NCBI GenBank assembly: GCA_013286305.1
Contig: JABDFW010000031.1
Span: forward strand, 1 to 35,536
Direction of reading: 5' to 3'
Source of the DNA: Bacteroidota bacterium
GTDB taxonomy: Bacteria > Bacteroidota > Bacteroidia > Chitinophagales > Chitinophagaceae
Length of the DNA: 35,536 nt
Positions 16,811 through 23,987 of the stretch are shown piece after piece (the first letter of the stretch is position 1; each line of letters begins with the position of its first letter). The position numbers and the translations under genes are program-made. Under the pieces are notes generated by a model that saw nothing but the letters and a program-made list of their open reading frames with translations, searched no databases and was not told where the DNA came from.

Positions 16811-17338
16811 ATGCAATTTAAATTTGACCATGATACGGATACATTAGTGCCTTTTTTGCTTAAAGCACAACAATACATCCAGGATAAATTAATACCGGGG
16901 AATAATGAGGAATTACTTAATAAATGCAAATTTATTATCACAGAATTTTGTATTAACGGCATTAAACATTCAGGAGAAAGACAAAGTTTTTTTGATATTT
17001 ATTTAGACAACCGGCGCCTGGTAATAGAAAAAAAAGATCATGGAAGTCCGTTTCGCCCTAAGGCGTATAATAAGCAGATGACATTGCCCCTGGCAGAAAC
17101 GGTTGATACTATTATACTTATGGAGGACGATTATAACAGGCTTAATATGCAGCGGATTGATGAGTACAGTGTAAGGTTTTACGTAGAAAATATCCATTCA
17201 GCCCACACATATAAACAACAGGTAATAAATGAGCATTTTGGGTTGATCATCATTTGCTGTTCATCAGACAGTTTTATTTACCGCCACCACGCACATGACG
17301 GGCTAAATATTTTCACGGCTTCTATTCAACTCCTGTAA
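16811..17338 (+). CDS. RsbW-like serine kinase / anti-sigma factor (HATPase_c)
   Basis: 175 residues. GHKL ATPase with N-box IITEFCINGIKHSG (E45, N49, H53) and G1 box KKDHGSPF (74-81), the form seen in RsbW/SpoIIAB-type anti-sigma kinases. The C-terminal part is longer than a minimal RsbW and ends with a hydrophobic, Cys/His-rich stretch (GLIIICCSSDSF, YRHHAHDG) that I cannot assign. It is the last gene of the partner-switch operon, 20 bases after the STAS gene, which is its expected partner and substrate. What it holds inactive is not encoded nearby, so the output may be a sigma factor elsewhere or an EPS-pathway protein. Confidence 0.85.
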   Translation: MQFKFDHDTDTLVPFLLKAQQYIQDKLIPGNNEELLNKCKFIITEFCINGIKHSGERQSFFDIYLDNRRLVIEKKDHGSPFRPKAYNKQMTLPLAETVDTIILMEDDYNRLNMQRIDEYSVRFYVENIHSAHTYKQQVINEHFGLIIICCSSDSFIYRHHAHDGLNIFTASIQLL

Positions 17339-17385
17339 ATATATGTTTTGATTTTACGGGGATATGGCCTTGAATAATCATATTT

Positions 17386-17492
17386 TAAAGGGCTTAAAAT
17401 CCCCCATCCCCTAAAGGGCTTTAAACCCGTTTCGGATCTCAAGATACTTTTTGTTATTATGTAGTGAATTTAAAATCCCCCCTTTAGGGGAT
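17386..17492. repeat. Intergenic CCCCTAAAGGG repeat cluster
   Basis: Two direct copies beginning TAAAGGGCTT (17386-17399 and 17412-17425) and a 13-bp inverted repeat, ATCCCCTAAAGGG (17406-17418) and CCCTTTAGGGGAT (17480-17492). The decamer AAAATCCCCC occurs at 17396 and 17473. It lies between convergent genes and its right arm covers the flippase stop codon. It may work as a bidirectional terminator or be one copy of a dispersed intergenic repeat. Confidence 0.6.
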
Positions 17493-18860
17493 AGGAGTTT
17501 CTTTTCCTCTTAGCTTTTGCCAGTATGGCCGTACGGCCATCTTTACCTCTGTATAACCAAGGCGGTATATGTCAAAAAAGGCAAAAGGCTGGTATTTGCG
17601 TAAATAGTAGTAACCAATTAGTGCGCCGATAAGTATGGGTATAAATGTTGTTATTGCCACCCCATAAACATTTCCTAAAATAAGAATGCCTGCAAAGTCG
17701 CCAATAATATTGGCAGCCAGCATTATAAGCACTTTATAAAAATTTATCCTGGGTTTGTGTATAGCATCAAGGGTTATAGCCAGGAACCTGTCAGCAGGGT
17801 ATAATAGAGAAAAAGTCATAAACAACCTGTACACATTAGCCGCCTGTGTGCCAATAGCAGTTCCTGCATATTTACCACCTCCAACAAGGCCAATAACAAA
17901 GTCTGCAAGCAGCACCGAAATAATGCAGCAGGGTACCAGCAGCACGGTTAATACCCCCGCGTATTTCTTCAATATATAAATCACTTCTTCTTTATTTTTA
18001 CGGTTATATGCAGAAGAAAGAGATGGCATTGCTGTAGCAGCAAAACTTCTTAAAGGTATTTCTACAAGTTCCATAAATTTTTGTCCAAGGCTATAAATGG
18101 CTACAGTAGCAGGGCCGTTAACGGGCCCAAACATAAAATTGATTATAATAATATCAGACCTGCTGAACAGATTGGCACTAAGGGAAGTGCCAACACTAAA
18201 CTTACCAAAATTAAATATCTCCAGCGTAGTTGCCTTTGTACGCAGGGCAACGGCCTTAATACGCGAAAAGCCATTGAATATAGTTATAAGGCTTGTGATA
18301 AGGTTAGCGCCTAAGTTGGCATATACCACATTTTGCAGGTTAAGCTTATGCATAAATATCAACACGATTATCCATGCTATAAAAATAAACTGTGTTACAA
18401 ACCTTATAAATAAAAGGCGGTCAAAACGTTGCTCTGCCTGTACAACGCAGGAGGCTATATATGCCGGCAACATACAAACAAATGTAATGCTGAACCATTT
18501 TATAAATAGCAGCAGGCCAGGGTCAGCAATATAAGGCAACAGGAAAAATGCGGCTATATTAAGCAATACAAAAAAACCTGTTATAGCCATGGCAATATAC
18601 CATGTTGAGCCTAATATGGCATCTGCCCTTGGTTTTTCAGAGCCTGCATAAAATTTAATAAATGCCGTGTTAAGAAAACCTGAGCGGAAAGTATCTACAA
18701 TAATCAGCATTGCCTGGAAGAATACCCATGTGCCCATTTCTGAAGGAGAAAGCTGATGGTATAATATGGCGAAAGTGAGCATGCCGACACCGGACATGAT
18801 AACATTGCCGGAAAGGGACAGGAAGTGTTTGTTTTTTAGCTTTGATAATAAGCCCGGCAT
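17484..18860 (-). CDS. Wzx-like oligosaccharide flippase (MOP superfamily)
   Basis: 458 residues with about 12 membrane segments and the typical start LSLSGNVIMSGVGMLTFAILYHQLSPSEMGTWVFFQ of polysaccharide-biosynthesis MOP transporters, which flip undecaprenyl-diphosphate-linked repeat units across the inner membrane. Other family traits are the central VGTSLSANLFSRSDIIIINFMFGPVNGPATVAIYSLGQKFMEL region and a basic C-terminus. Located on the minus strand and read alone, with its start facing the GT2 fragment gene at 19050. It would supply the flipping step between the cytoplasmic glycosyltransferases and the Wzy-like polymerase encoded at 25183. Confidence 0.88.
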   Translation of the reverse strand: MPGLLSKLKNKHFLSLSGNVIMSGVGMLTFAILYHQLSPSEMGTWVFFQAMLIIVDTFRSGFLNTAFIKFYAGSEKPRADAILGSTWYIAMAITGFFVLLNIAAFFLLPYIADPGLLLFIKWFSITFVCMLPAYIASCVVQAEQRFDRLLFIRFVTQFIFIAWIIVLIFMHKLNLQNVVYANLGANLITSLITIFNGFSRIKAVALRTKATTLEIFNFGKFSVGTSLSANLFSRSDIIIINFMFGPVNGPATVAIYSLGQKFMELVEIPLRSFAATAMPSLSSAYNRKNKEEVIYILKKYAGVLTVLLVPCCIISVLLADFVIGLVGGGKYAGTAIGTQAANVYRLFMTFSLLYPADRFLAITLDAIHKPRINFYKVLIMLAANIIGDFAGILILGNVYGVAITTFIPILIGALIGYYYLRKYQPFAFFDIYRLGYTEVKMAVRPYWQKLRGKETPIP

Positions 18861-18973
18861 TAGCTGGATTGGTTTATTGGATATTAAAACTGATACCGAA
18901 GATAACCAGATGAATTGTATTTATAAGCATTGTGAATTAAAATATGGAGCTGATTTTTTAAAGTGCTTATTGA

Positions 18974-19000
18974 GGGCATTATATTTTCTTTAAAATGCCC
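18974..19000. promoter_or_regulatory. Inverted repeat GGGCATT-N13-AATGCCC
   Basis: Perfect 7-bp arms (18974-18980 and 18994-19000) in the 189-base region between the divergent flippase and GT2-fragment genes. No T-tract follows, so an operator or leader hairpin is as likely as a terminator. Confidence 0.35.
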
Positions 19001-19049
19001 CTGCTATCAACAATAATTACTTAATTTGGTATTGCTTGAACCAATATCT

Positions 19050-19310
19050 ATGCCTGAGAAATACTTTTTTGAGAAAATTTCCCTGCTTGTTACCCATTAT
19101 AACCGGAGCCGTTCGCTGGAGCGTTTATTACAATCATTCGAAAATATCAATTGTAGTTTTGGAGATATTGGAGTGTCAGATGATAGGAGTAAACCGGAGC
19201 ATATTGAAAAAATAAAGGAGCTTCAAAAATTACATACATTCAGGCTTCTAACCACACTCCTTAATAAAGGCTTAGGCAATATAATAAGTAAAAAGTATAT
19301 GGATAAATAA
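19050..19310 (+). pseudogene. Truncated GT2 glycosyltransferase paralogue
   Basis: 86 residues from the ATG at 19050 (the frame extends to a TTG at 19026). It aligns without gaps to the first 80 or so residues of the complete GT2 protein that follows: LLVTHYNRSRSLERLLQSF versus LMITHYNRSRSLERLLKTF, and VSDDRSKPEH versus VSDDGSKPEH. It then stops after NKGLGNIISKKYMDK, before the metal-binding part. It therefore lacks most of the catalytic domain, and the DDGS glycine is Arg. A degenerate tandem duplicate is the simplest reading; the open frame leaves room for a short expressed protein. Confidence 0.75.
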
Positions 19311-19352
19311 AGAGGCCTTGCAGCCTTGCAGCAAAGAGAAACAATATTTACT

Positions 19353-20120
19353 ATGGCACAAACAAATCATTTTCCGGGCGTGGCGTTAATGATCACCCAC
19401 TACAATAGAAGCCGTTCATTAGAACGGTTATTAAAAACTTTTGCCGCGCTTGATTGTACGTTTGATGAAATAGTAGTTTCCGATGATGGCAGCAAGCCAG
19501 AACACCAGGAATATTTACAACAACTGCAAAATACTTACGATTTTAAATTGGTGACTGCACCTGTTAACAAAGGGTTGGGCAACAATCTCAATAAGGGGCA
19601 GGACGCAGTAACAACGCCCTATACCTTATATGTACAGGAAGATTTTGAACCTGCCGCGGATTTTGCCACACATTTTGCCAACGCGTTAAGTATTATGAAT
19701 GACAGGCCTGACATTGATATAGCGCGTTTTTATGCGTATTTCAAATACCCGTTTTTAAAGCCTTATGAAAACGGTTTTTCTGAAATGAAATTCAGCTTAT
19801 GGAAGCCGGGGTATAGAAAATTTTATTACTACAGCGACCATCCTCATTTGCGAAGAAGTAACTTTTTACAAAAATTTGGCCGTTACCCTGAAGGTTTAAA
19901 GGGCGATGTTACCGAATATACTATGATGATGTCGTTCCTTAAGAAAAAAGGGAAAGGTATTTACTTTGATAACTACCGTGACCTTTTCTTTCAAAAAAAT
20001 TCCAGCGACGAACCGAGTACAATGAAACGTGAAAGCTGGCGCGAAAGTGAACAGCCGATAATTAAGGCAGTCAGGGATATTTACAGGTTTGTAAAGTTTA
20101 ACAGGGATTATTTATTTTAA
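19353..20120 (+). CDS. GT2-family glycosyltransferase
   Basis: 255 residues from the ATG at 19353; the frame continues to a TTG at 19326 but MAQTNHFPGVALMITHYN is a natural start. GT-A features: MITHYNRSRSLERLLKTF, EIVVSDDGSKPEHQEYL, LVTAPVNKGLGNNLNKG, and YTLYVQEDFEPAADF, where QED takes the place of DxD. No membrane span. Acceptor-side residues around GDVTEYTMMMSFLKKKGKGIYF resemble those of other small-sugar transferases. It follows a truncated copy of itself by 42 bases. Substrate cannot be deduced. Last plus-strand EPS gene before an unrelated segment. Confidence 0.83.
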   Translation: MAQTNHFPGVALMITHYNRSRSLERLLKTFAALDCTFDEIVVSDDGSKPEHQEYLQQLQNTYDFKLVTAPVNKGLGNNLNKGQDAVTTPYTLYVQEDFEPAADFATHFANALSIMNDRPDIDIARFYAYFKYPFLKPYENGFSEMKFSLWKPGYRKFYYYSDHPHLRRSNFLQKFGRYPEGLKGDVTEYTMMMSFLKKKGKGIYFDNYRDLFFQKNSSDEPSTMKRESWRESEQPIIKAVRDIYRFVKFNRDYLF

Positions 20121-20479
20121 GATGCCTTTGCTCATTTACTTCGCCCTCTTTTCCTATTCTTAGCTTTATTTTCACTTTGTTTACCTTACTTTGTACACTA
20201 TTGACGTCAAAACCACCCCTTGACAAGGTTTTTTCTACAATAACCCATAGCCGTAATTAAATATGAAAACAATTTAAGGGGCGGAGCTTTTGTTTCATTT
20301 TTTTATTACAATAATATTAGCCGGAAGGCGTATTGCTCATTCACAAGGGAAATACTCTGATAGAGACAATAAGCCTGGAGCGCAGGGTATGGCATTTTTG
20401 TTGATGAAAGATTGTAAATAAAAAAAATAATTTTTAAGCTGCCTCCGAAATTCAGCAAGCTTTAAAGCAAGAATGAACA
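20121..20479. other. Intergenic region, 359 bases
   Basis: No gene with a start codon. AAAACC (20209-20214) can pair with GGTTTT (20227-20232) ahead of a T-tract, a weak terminator-like element downstream of the GT2 gene. An open frame at about 20290-20421 ending in MAFLLMKDCK has no ATG near its beginning and I do not call it. Confidence 0.45.
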
Positions 20480-20908
20480 ATGCATGCCCGCACGAACAAT
20501 ACAGACAATTATTATAATATCGCTTTAGAATATGGGGCGAAAAAAGGCAATGCAGGGGTTACTTATAATGAACTAATATTTTACCTCCAGGATAAGCAAT
20601 CTATTATTGCAGATAGTACATCATTCAGGAAATGGTTTTATAAGAATTTTTTTTGTGAAGATTATAACCGCACACAACTGTCAAAAGAAAAGCTTACGCA
20701 AATAATATTTTTGCAATTGACACCGGGTGAGGAATTTGACGATAAAAAATGTGTTATTACCGGTGCAGCACATTCTAAATATCTTGAATACCTGGAAATT
20801 AAAAGGGCCCTTAAAAAGGCAAATATTACAACTTATATTGTTATTAGTATTGTAGCTTTAACAATAATAATTGGAACTATTAAAATAATAATTTCATTTT
20901 ATGAGTAG
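20480..20908 (+). CDS. Uncharacterised tail-anchored protein
   Basis: I do not recognise this family. 142 residues: a soluble, mixed alpha/beta N-terminal part (1-110) with aromatic-rich NTDNYYNIALEYGAKKG and FRKWFYKNFF motifs, possibly winged-helix-like, and one strongly hydrophobic C-terminal membrane segment (about 117-138, ending IIISFYE). This topology places the N-terminal domain in the cytoplasm. It stands alone between the EPS gene at 19353 and the minus-strand small membrane protein. Two clustered Cys are absent, and no catalytic motif is visible. Confidence 0.65.
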   Translation: MHARTNNTDNYYNIALEYGAKKGNAGVTYNELIFYLQDKQSIIADSTSFRKWFYKNFFCEDYNRTQLSKEKLTQIIFLQLTPGEEFDDKKCVITGAAHSKYLEYLEIKRALKKANITTYIVISIVALTIIIGTIKIIISFYE

Positions 20909-21017
20909 CGGCAAAAGTTAGGCAGGTGGCGTATCGTGAGCGCACCTGGTACCCTCCCGGAAGGGCAATATAATTTTCATGGAAACGCCTGCCATCATAG
21001 CTTAGCATGCAAACATC

Positions 21018-21173
21018 CTACAGCCTTCTTCCCTGGATAACCCTTAATATAACTACAATGATCGCTATTACCAGCAGGATGTGAATGAGGCCGCCCCCGG
21101 CATACCCACCAAAATACCCTATGGCCCAAAATAATACCAATATTACTGCGATTATATATAGTAAATTTCCCAT
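21018..21173 (-). CDS. Lmo0937-type small membrane protein (DUF5670-like)
   Basis: 51 residues starting MGNLLYIIAVILVLFWAIGY, then a Gly-rich turn (FGGYAGGGLIH) and a second hydrophobic stretch (ILLVIAIIVVILRVI) ending QGRRL. This two-helix hairpin with a central Gly turn matches the Lmo0937 family of tiny membrane proteins, which are widespread and often near general-stress genes; no biochemical role is established. It is translated from the ATG at 21173. It shares strand with the cupin and AraC genes but lies 437 bases beyond the small gene ending at 21611, so it probably has its own promoter. Confidence 0.85.
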   Translation of the reverse strand: MGNLLYIIAVILVLFWAIGYFGGYAGGGLIHILLVIAIIVVILRVIQGRRL

Positions 21174-21610
21174 GATGTTTGATTTCTATTTTTGGTGATC
21201 AATATGATACAAATGCCTGGTATAATTTAGTGTAAGGGAGCGCCACTGTATTCCACCGTGAAGAATGGTAGCAGGCTTTTAAACCTGCTACATTCATTCA
21301 TCTACCCTGCTGAAAAAAATTTCGTATTATTTATCTTAAAATAATCCTGTTAAATTCACCATAGTATTCCAACCGCCAACTAAATCTGCCAACTATCACA
21401 CAAGTTCAGGTATTAGCAACGGATCAATAAAGTTTGATGTACGGCCTTTTTTAGTTAGGCGGTGAAATACAATTTGGTGTCTTAAAAAAGTAAATAATTT
21501 CTCCTAAATGAATAAATAACTACTATGTAAATATAAAATACTATACGCCCGTAATTGTTACACAATTGCATTTATATGTTGTACAATTTACAGATGCTAA
21601 ATAAATAGAA
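21174..21610. other. Intergenic region, 437 bases, with palindromes
   Basis: No credible gene on either strand. It contains a perfect 8-bp hairpin GTAGCAGG/CCTGCTAC (21268-21291, 8-base loop). It also holds the operator-like inverted repeat AATTGT-N3-ACAATT (21553-21567) with TTGTACAA close by. It should carry the promoter of the Lmo0937-type gene. Confidence 0.5.
21268..21291. promoter_or_regulatory. Perfect hairpin upstream of the Lmo0937-type gene
   Basis: GTAGCAGG (21268-21275) and CCTGCTAC (21284-21291) with loop CTTTTAAA. It is not followed by a T-tract on the plus strand. On the minus strand it would lie in the leader or promoter of the gene starting at 21173. Terminator or leader structure cannot be told apart. 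Confidence 0.4.
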
Positions 21611-21745
21611 TTACAGGCTAAATTTATCTTGAAGAAAATTACTTTGCAGGTTGATATCTTTGCTGCAATACTGGGGGATCGTGTTTTTAAGAAGATTGCT
21701 TATAGAAGATGCGTATATTTTGCCCCACATTTGTAAGTGTTTCAT
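21611..21745 (-). CDS. Small protein translationally coupled to the cupin gene
   Basis: 44 residues (MKHLQMWGKIYASSISNLLK, then a second half with one Cys, ending QDKFSL). Its ATG overlaps the TAA of the cupin gene by one base (TAATG), the pattern seen elsewhere in this window for coupled genes. No membrane segment; the N-terminal half could be an amphipathic helix. I do not recognise a family. Length is short enough that the frame could be chance, but the coupling argues for translation. A remnant of a longer C-terminus is the alternative. Confidence 0.45.
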   Translation of the reverse strand: MKHLQMWGKIYASSISNLLKNTIPQYCSKDINLQSNFLQDKFSL

Positions 21746-22125
21746 TATTCGTAACCACTTTTTATAACGGTTGAGATGATCTTGAAACGTTCATTCGCCT
21801 TTATCATGCAAAGCGCATGGGCTGGAATAATAATACCTTCGCCTAACTTAACCAGGTTTGATTTGCCTGCGATCATTATTTCCGCATTACCATCAATTAC
21901 CTGTACAAAGGAATCAAAAGGGGATGTTCTTTCGGTCAATTCTTCGCCTACATCAAAAGACATAACGGTAATATTGCCCGTTGTTTTCTTTATGATTGTT
22001 TTACTTAAAACTGAATTTGGCACATATTCAATGATCTCAACAATAATTTGAGGCTTTGATTTTTCAAGCTCAGTATGATTCGTTGCATTTTCGCGATTAG
22101 TAATTGAGTGTATTTTATCAGTCAT
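21745..22125 (-). CDS. Single cupin-domain protein
   Basis: 126 residues from the ATG at 22125. The frame extends to a GTG at 22233, but the extra 36 residues are a low-complexity hydrophobic stretch unlike the rest. The cupin barrel spans about 45-126 with TGNITVMSFDVGEELTERTS, FDSFVQVIDGNAEIMIAGK and LGEGIIIPAHALCMIKANE. The usual metal-binding His/Glu of motif 1 are largely missing (GEELTERTSPFDSF), so it may sense or bind a small ligand rather than act as an oxidoreductase. It lies 104 bases after the AraC-type regulator gene on the same strand. Confidence 0.82.
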   Translation of the reverse strand: MTDKIHSITNRENATNHTELEKSKPQIIVEIIEYVPNSVLSKTIIKKTTGNITVMSFDVGEELTERTSPFDSFVQVIDGNAEIMIAGKSNLVKLGEGIIIPAHALCMIKANERFKIISTVIKSGYE

Positions 22126-22229
22126 TGAATATGTTTCTTTTGAAAAGTGAGAGAACGACACAAGTTTGGTAAAGATAGCGGTAAATAAGTTGCACACTCT
22201 TACATAAAAAATAAAAAAAGTTACACCAT

Positions 22230-22790
22230 TCACACATCTTCAAGGCCTTTGCGCCTTTTAAATCTAATTTCTTTAAAATGCGAGGTGGTAAGGCCTGTAA
22301 CTTTTTTAAACTGGTTTGCCAGGTGCGCTACACTGCTGTATTGCATAAGGGCGGCAATTTCAGTAAGGCTCATTTCATTATAGGTAAGCAGCTCTTTTAC
22401 CCGTTCTATCTTGTGAAGTATTATAAAATGTTCAATGGTTGTACCCTGCACTTCAGAGAAAAGGTTACTGAGGTAAGTATAGTCGTAGTTTAGTTTTTTG
22501 CTGATAAAATCAGAGAAATTTACTTTAGGCAGCTCATCTGAATAATGGATCATTTCAACAATTACAATTTTAATTCTTTCGATGATCATGCTTCTTTTAT
22601 CATCCATTAACTCCAGGCCCGATTTCCATAAACCGGTTTTAAGAAGTTTAAGCTGCTCTGCTGAAAGGGTTTCTTCAATATGTATTTCACCAAGTTCAAC
22701 TGATGTATAATGCAGGTTAAGTTTTTCCAGTTCAGCTTTCACCACCATCTTACAGCGGATACTTACCATATTTTTAATAAAGATCTTCAT
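22230..22790 (-). CDS. AraC-family regulator with HMA-like N-terminal domain
   Basis: 186 residues. The C-terminal half (about 90-180) is an AraC double helix-turn-helix: YLSNLFSEVQGTTIEHFIILHKIERVKELL and TEIAALMQYSSVAHLANQFKKVTGLTTSHFKEIR. The N-terminal 65 residues (KIFIKNMVSIRCKMVVKAELEKLNLHY) have the beta-alpha-beta pattern of heavy-metal-associated (HMA) domains. The metal CxxC is reduced to SIRC, so ligand binding may have changed. Relatives of this short form are common in Bacteroidota. It precedes the cupin and 44-aa genes on the same strand and could control them and the Lmo0937-type gene; that is inferred. Confidence 0.83.
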   Translation of the reverse strand: MKIFIKNMVSIRCKMVVKAELEKLNLHYTSVELGEIHIEETLSAEQLKLLKTGLWKSGLELMDDKRSMIIERIKIVIVEMIHYSDELPKVNFSDFISKKLNYDYTYLSNLFSEVQGTTIEHFIILHKIERVKELLTYNEMSLTEIAALMQYSSVAHLANQFKKVTGLTTSHFKEIRFKRRKGLEDV

Positions 22791-22900
22791 ATATTAATGT
22801 AATACAGGGCTTACAATAACAATTTAAGGTCCAACTAATTATTTTTATGGTGATGAATAGATATTACAGGCATATACGCTAACAGTGCAGTATTAAAAGA

Positions 22901-23644
22901 TCAGGGGGCAGTTACCGGCAAAAGTTTTATGATCTTTATTTTATGCAAACCGCGCATGATAATATAAGTCATATCAAACTCAAACCATTTACGTGCAAAA
23001 TTAGCATTATTTTTTGCATGATGATGATTGTTTTGAAAAAGCTCCCCCATCAATAATATCCCCCAGGGTGATGAGTTTTTTGAATGATCGCCGTTATTAT
23101 AGTTACTATATCCATATTTATGGCCGCACCAGTTTACGATAGCGCCCTGCAAAGGGCCCATCATAAAATGTATTGGCAACAAAAGAAACCACCAGGCGTT
23201 TGGGGCGAAAATAATATAAAATGCTACATATGCTGCCCCGAAGACAAGCCTGGTTATGATGTTATGGCCAAAATTGTCGAGCCTGCGCCACGATGGTAAA
23301 TATTCTTTAACAAATTGCGGGTCAGGCAATTTTTTACCAGTGTTAAAAGCACGGAATATTTGCACCGTATTTAGCATCATGTGCCAAACATCCTTAAAGA
23401 AGAGAGGGGAATGCGGATCTTTTTCTGTATCGCTGTAAGTATGGTGCATCCGGTGCATTACACCGTATGCTTTTGGAACCAGGTAAGATGACCCCTGAAC
23501 AAACCATGTGATCAAATATATCGTTCTTTCCCAACCTTTGCTTAGCGTGTACATTTGATGGGAAGCATAACGGTGCAAAAAGAAAGAATGAAAAAATAAT
23601 GAAAGGAACCAATGGCAAATAAAAAATATAATAATAGCTGTCAT
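22901..23644 (-). CDS. Fatty acid desaturase, membrane di-iron (acyl-CoA desaturase type)
   Basis: 247 residues with four hydrophobic segments and the three histidine boxes that bind the di-iron centre: HRYASH (24-29), HRMHHTYSD (64-72) and NNHHHAK (about 209-215), plus WCGHKYGYSNY, a conserved fourth His. It introduces a double bond into acyl chains, using oxygen and an electron donor, and would adjust membrane fluidity. It is shorter than many desaturases at the N-terminus, but the length is usual for the Bacteroidota group. Read alone on the minus strand between the AraC gene and the EPS polymerase genes; no link to EPS is evident. Confidence 0.87.
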   Translation of the reverse strand: MTAIIIFFICHWFLSLFFHSFFLHRYASHQMYTLSKGWERTIYLITWFVQGSSYLVPKAYGVMHRMHHTYSDTEKDPHSPLFFKDVWHMMLNTVQIFRAFNTGKKLPDPQFVKEYLPSWRRLDNFGHNIITRLVFGAAYVAFYIIFAPNAWWFLLLPIHFMMGPLQGAIVNWCGHKYGYSNYNNGDHSKNSSPWGILLMGELFQNNHHHAKNNANFARKWFEFDMTYIIMRGLHKIKIIKLLPVTAP

Positions 23645-23987
23645 ATAATGCGCTTTAAATTTTTAAAATAAATATTGGCTTCACGCTTTGTGTAAAAAAT
23701 TAATTCATAAATTAAATAAGGTGCTTTTCTGAGGTATGAATACAGATGTTAATAGCATCAATCATGCGGCAACGTATTAAAAGCGGGCCTTTGCCAAAGG
23801 TACGAATAAGGGCATTTATAATGGTTACACAATTAGAGAGGGATGTTACATAATTCACAGATTAACATAGATATATGTTCAATCGCTTAGATACCAGGCA
23901 AGCAGAGAAAAGTTAAAAATAAGCAGTTACTAAAAACAGTTAGAAATACAAAACCGAAACGGGTGTTTGAAGCGCAGCGGCCTCAAT
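23645..23987. other. Intergenic region, 343 bases, upstream of the desaturase gene
   Basis: No gene seen. A 13-base palindrome CCTTTGCCAAAGG (23788-23800) is the clearest element. It overlaps the minus-strand sequence TACCTTTG (23795-23802), which fits the Bacteroidota -7 box TAnnTTTG and could promote the desaturase gene with a leader of about 150 bases; no -33 box is apparent. Confidence 0.4.

Noticed and set aside
20290-20421. Open frame ending MAFLLMKDCK in the gap after the GT2 gene
   Set aside because: No start codon near its beginning, no ribosome-binding context and no recognisable sequence; treated as non-coding.
20940-20975. A stretch whose reverse complement looks like a tRNA 3' end (GGGAGGGTACCA)
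   Set aside because: No T-loop, anticodon arm or matching acceptor strand can be found beside it, and the CCA-like end does not fit a full tRNA length, so I do not call a tRNA or attachment site.
22126-22233. N-terminal extension of the cupin protein from a GTG start overlapping the AraC stop
   Set aside because: The extra 36 residues are low-complexity and hydrophobic, and the ATG at 22125 fits the cupin family better, although the GTGA overlap is tempting.
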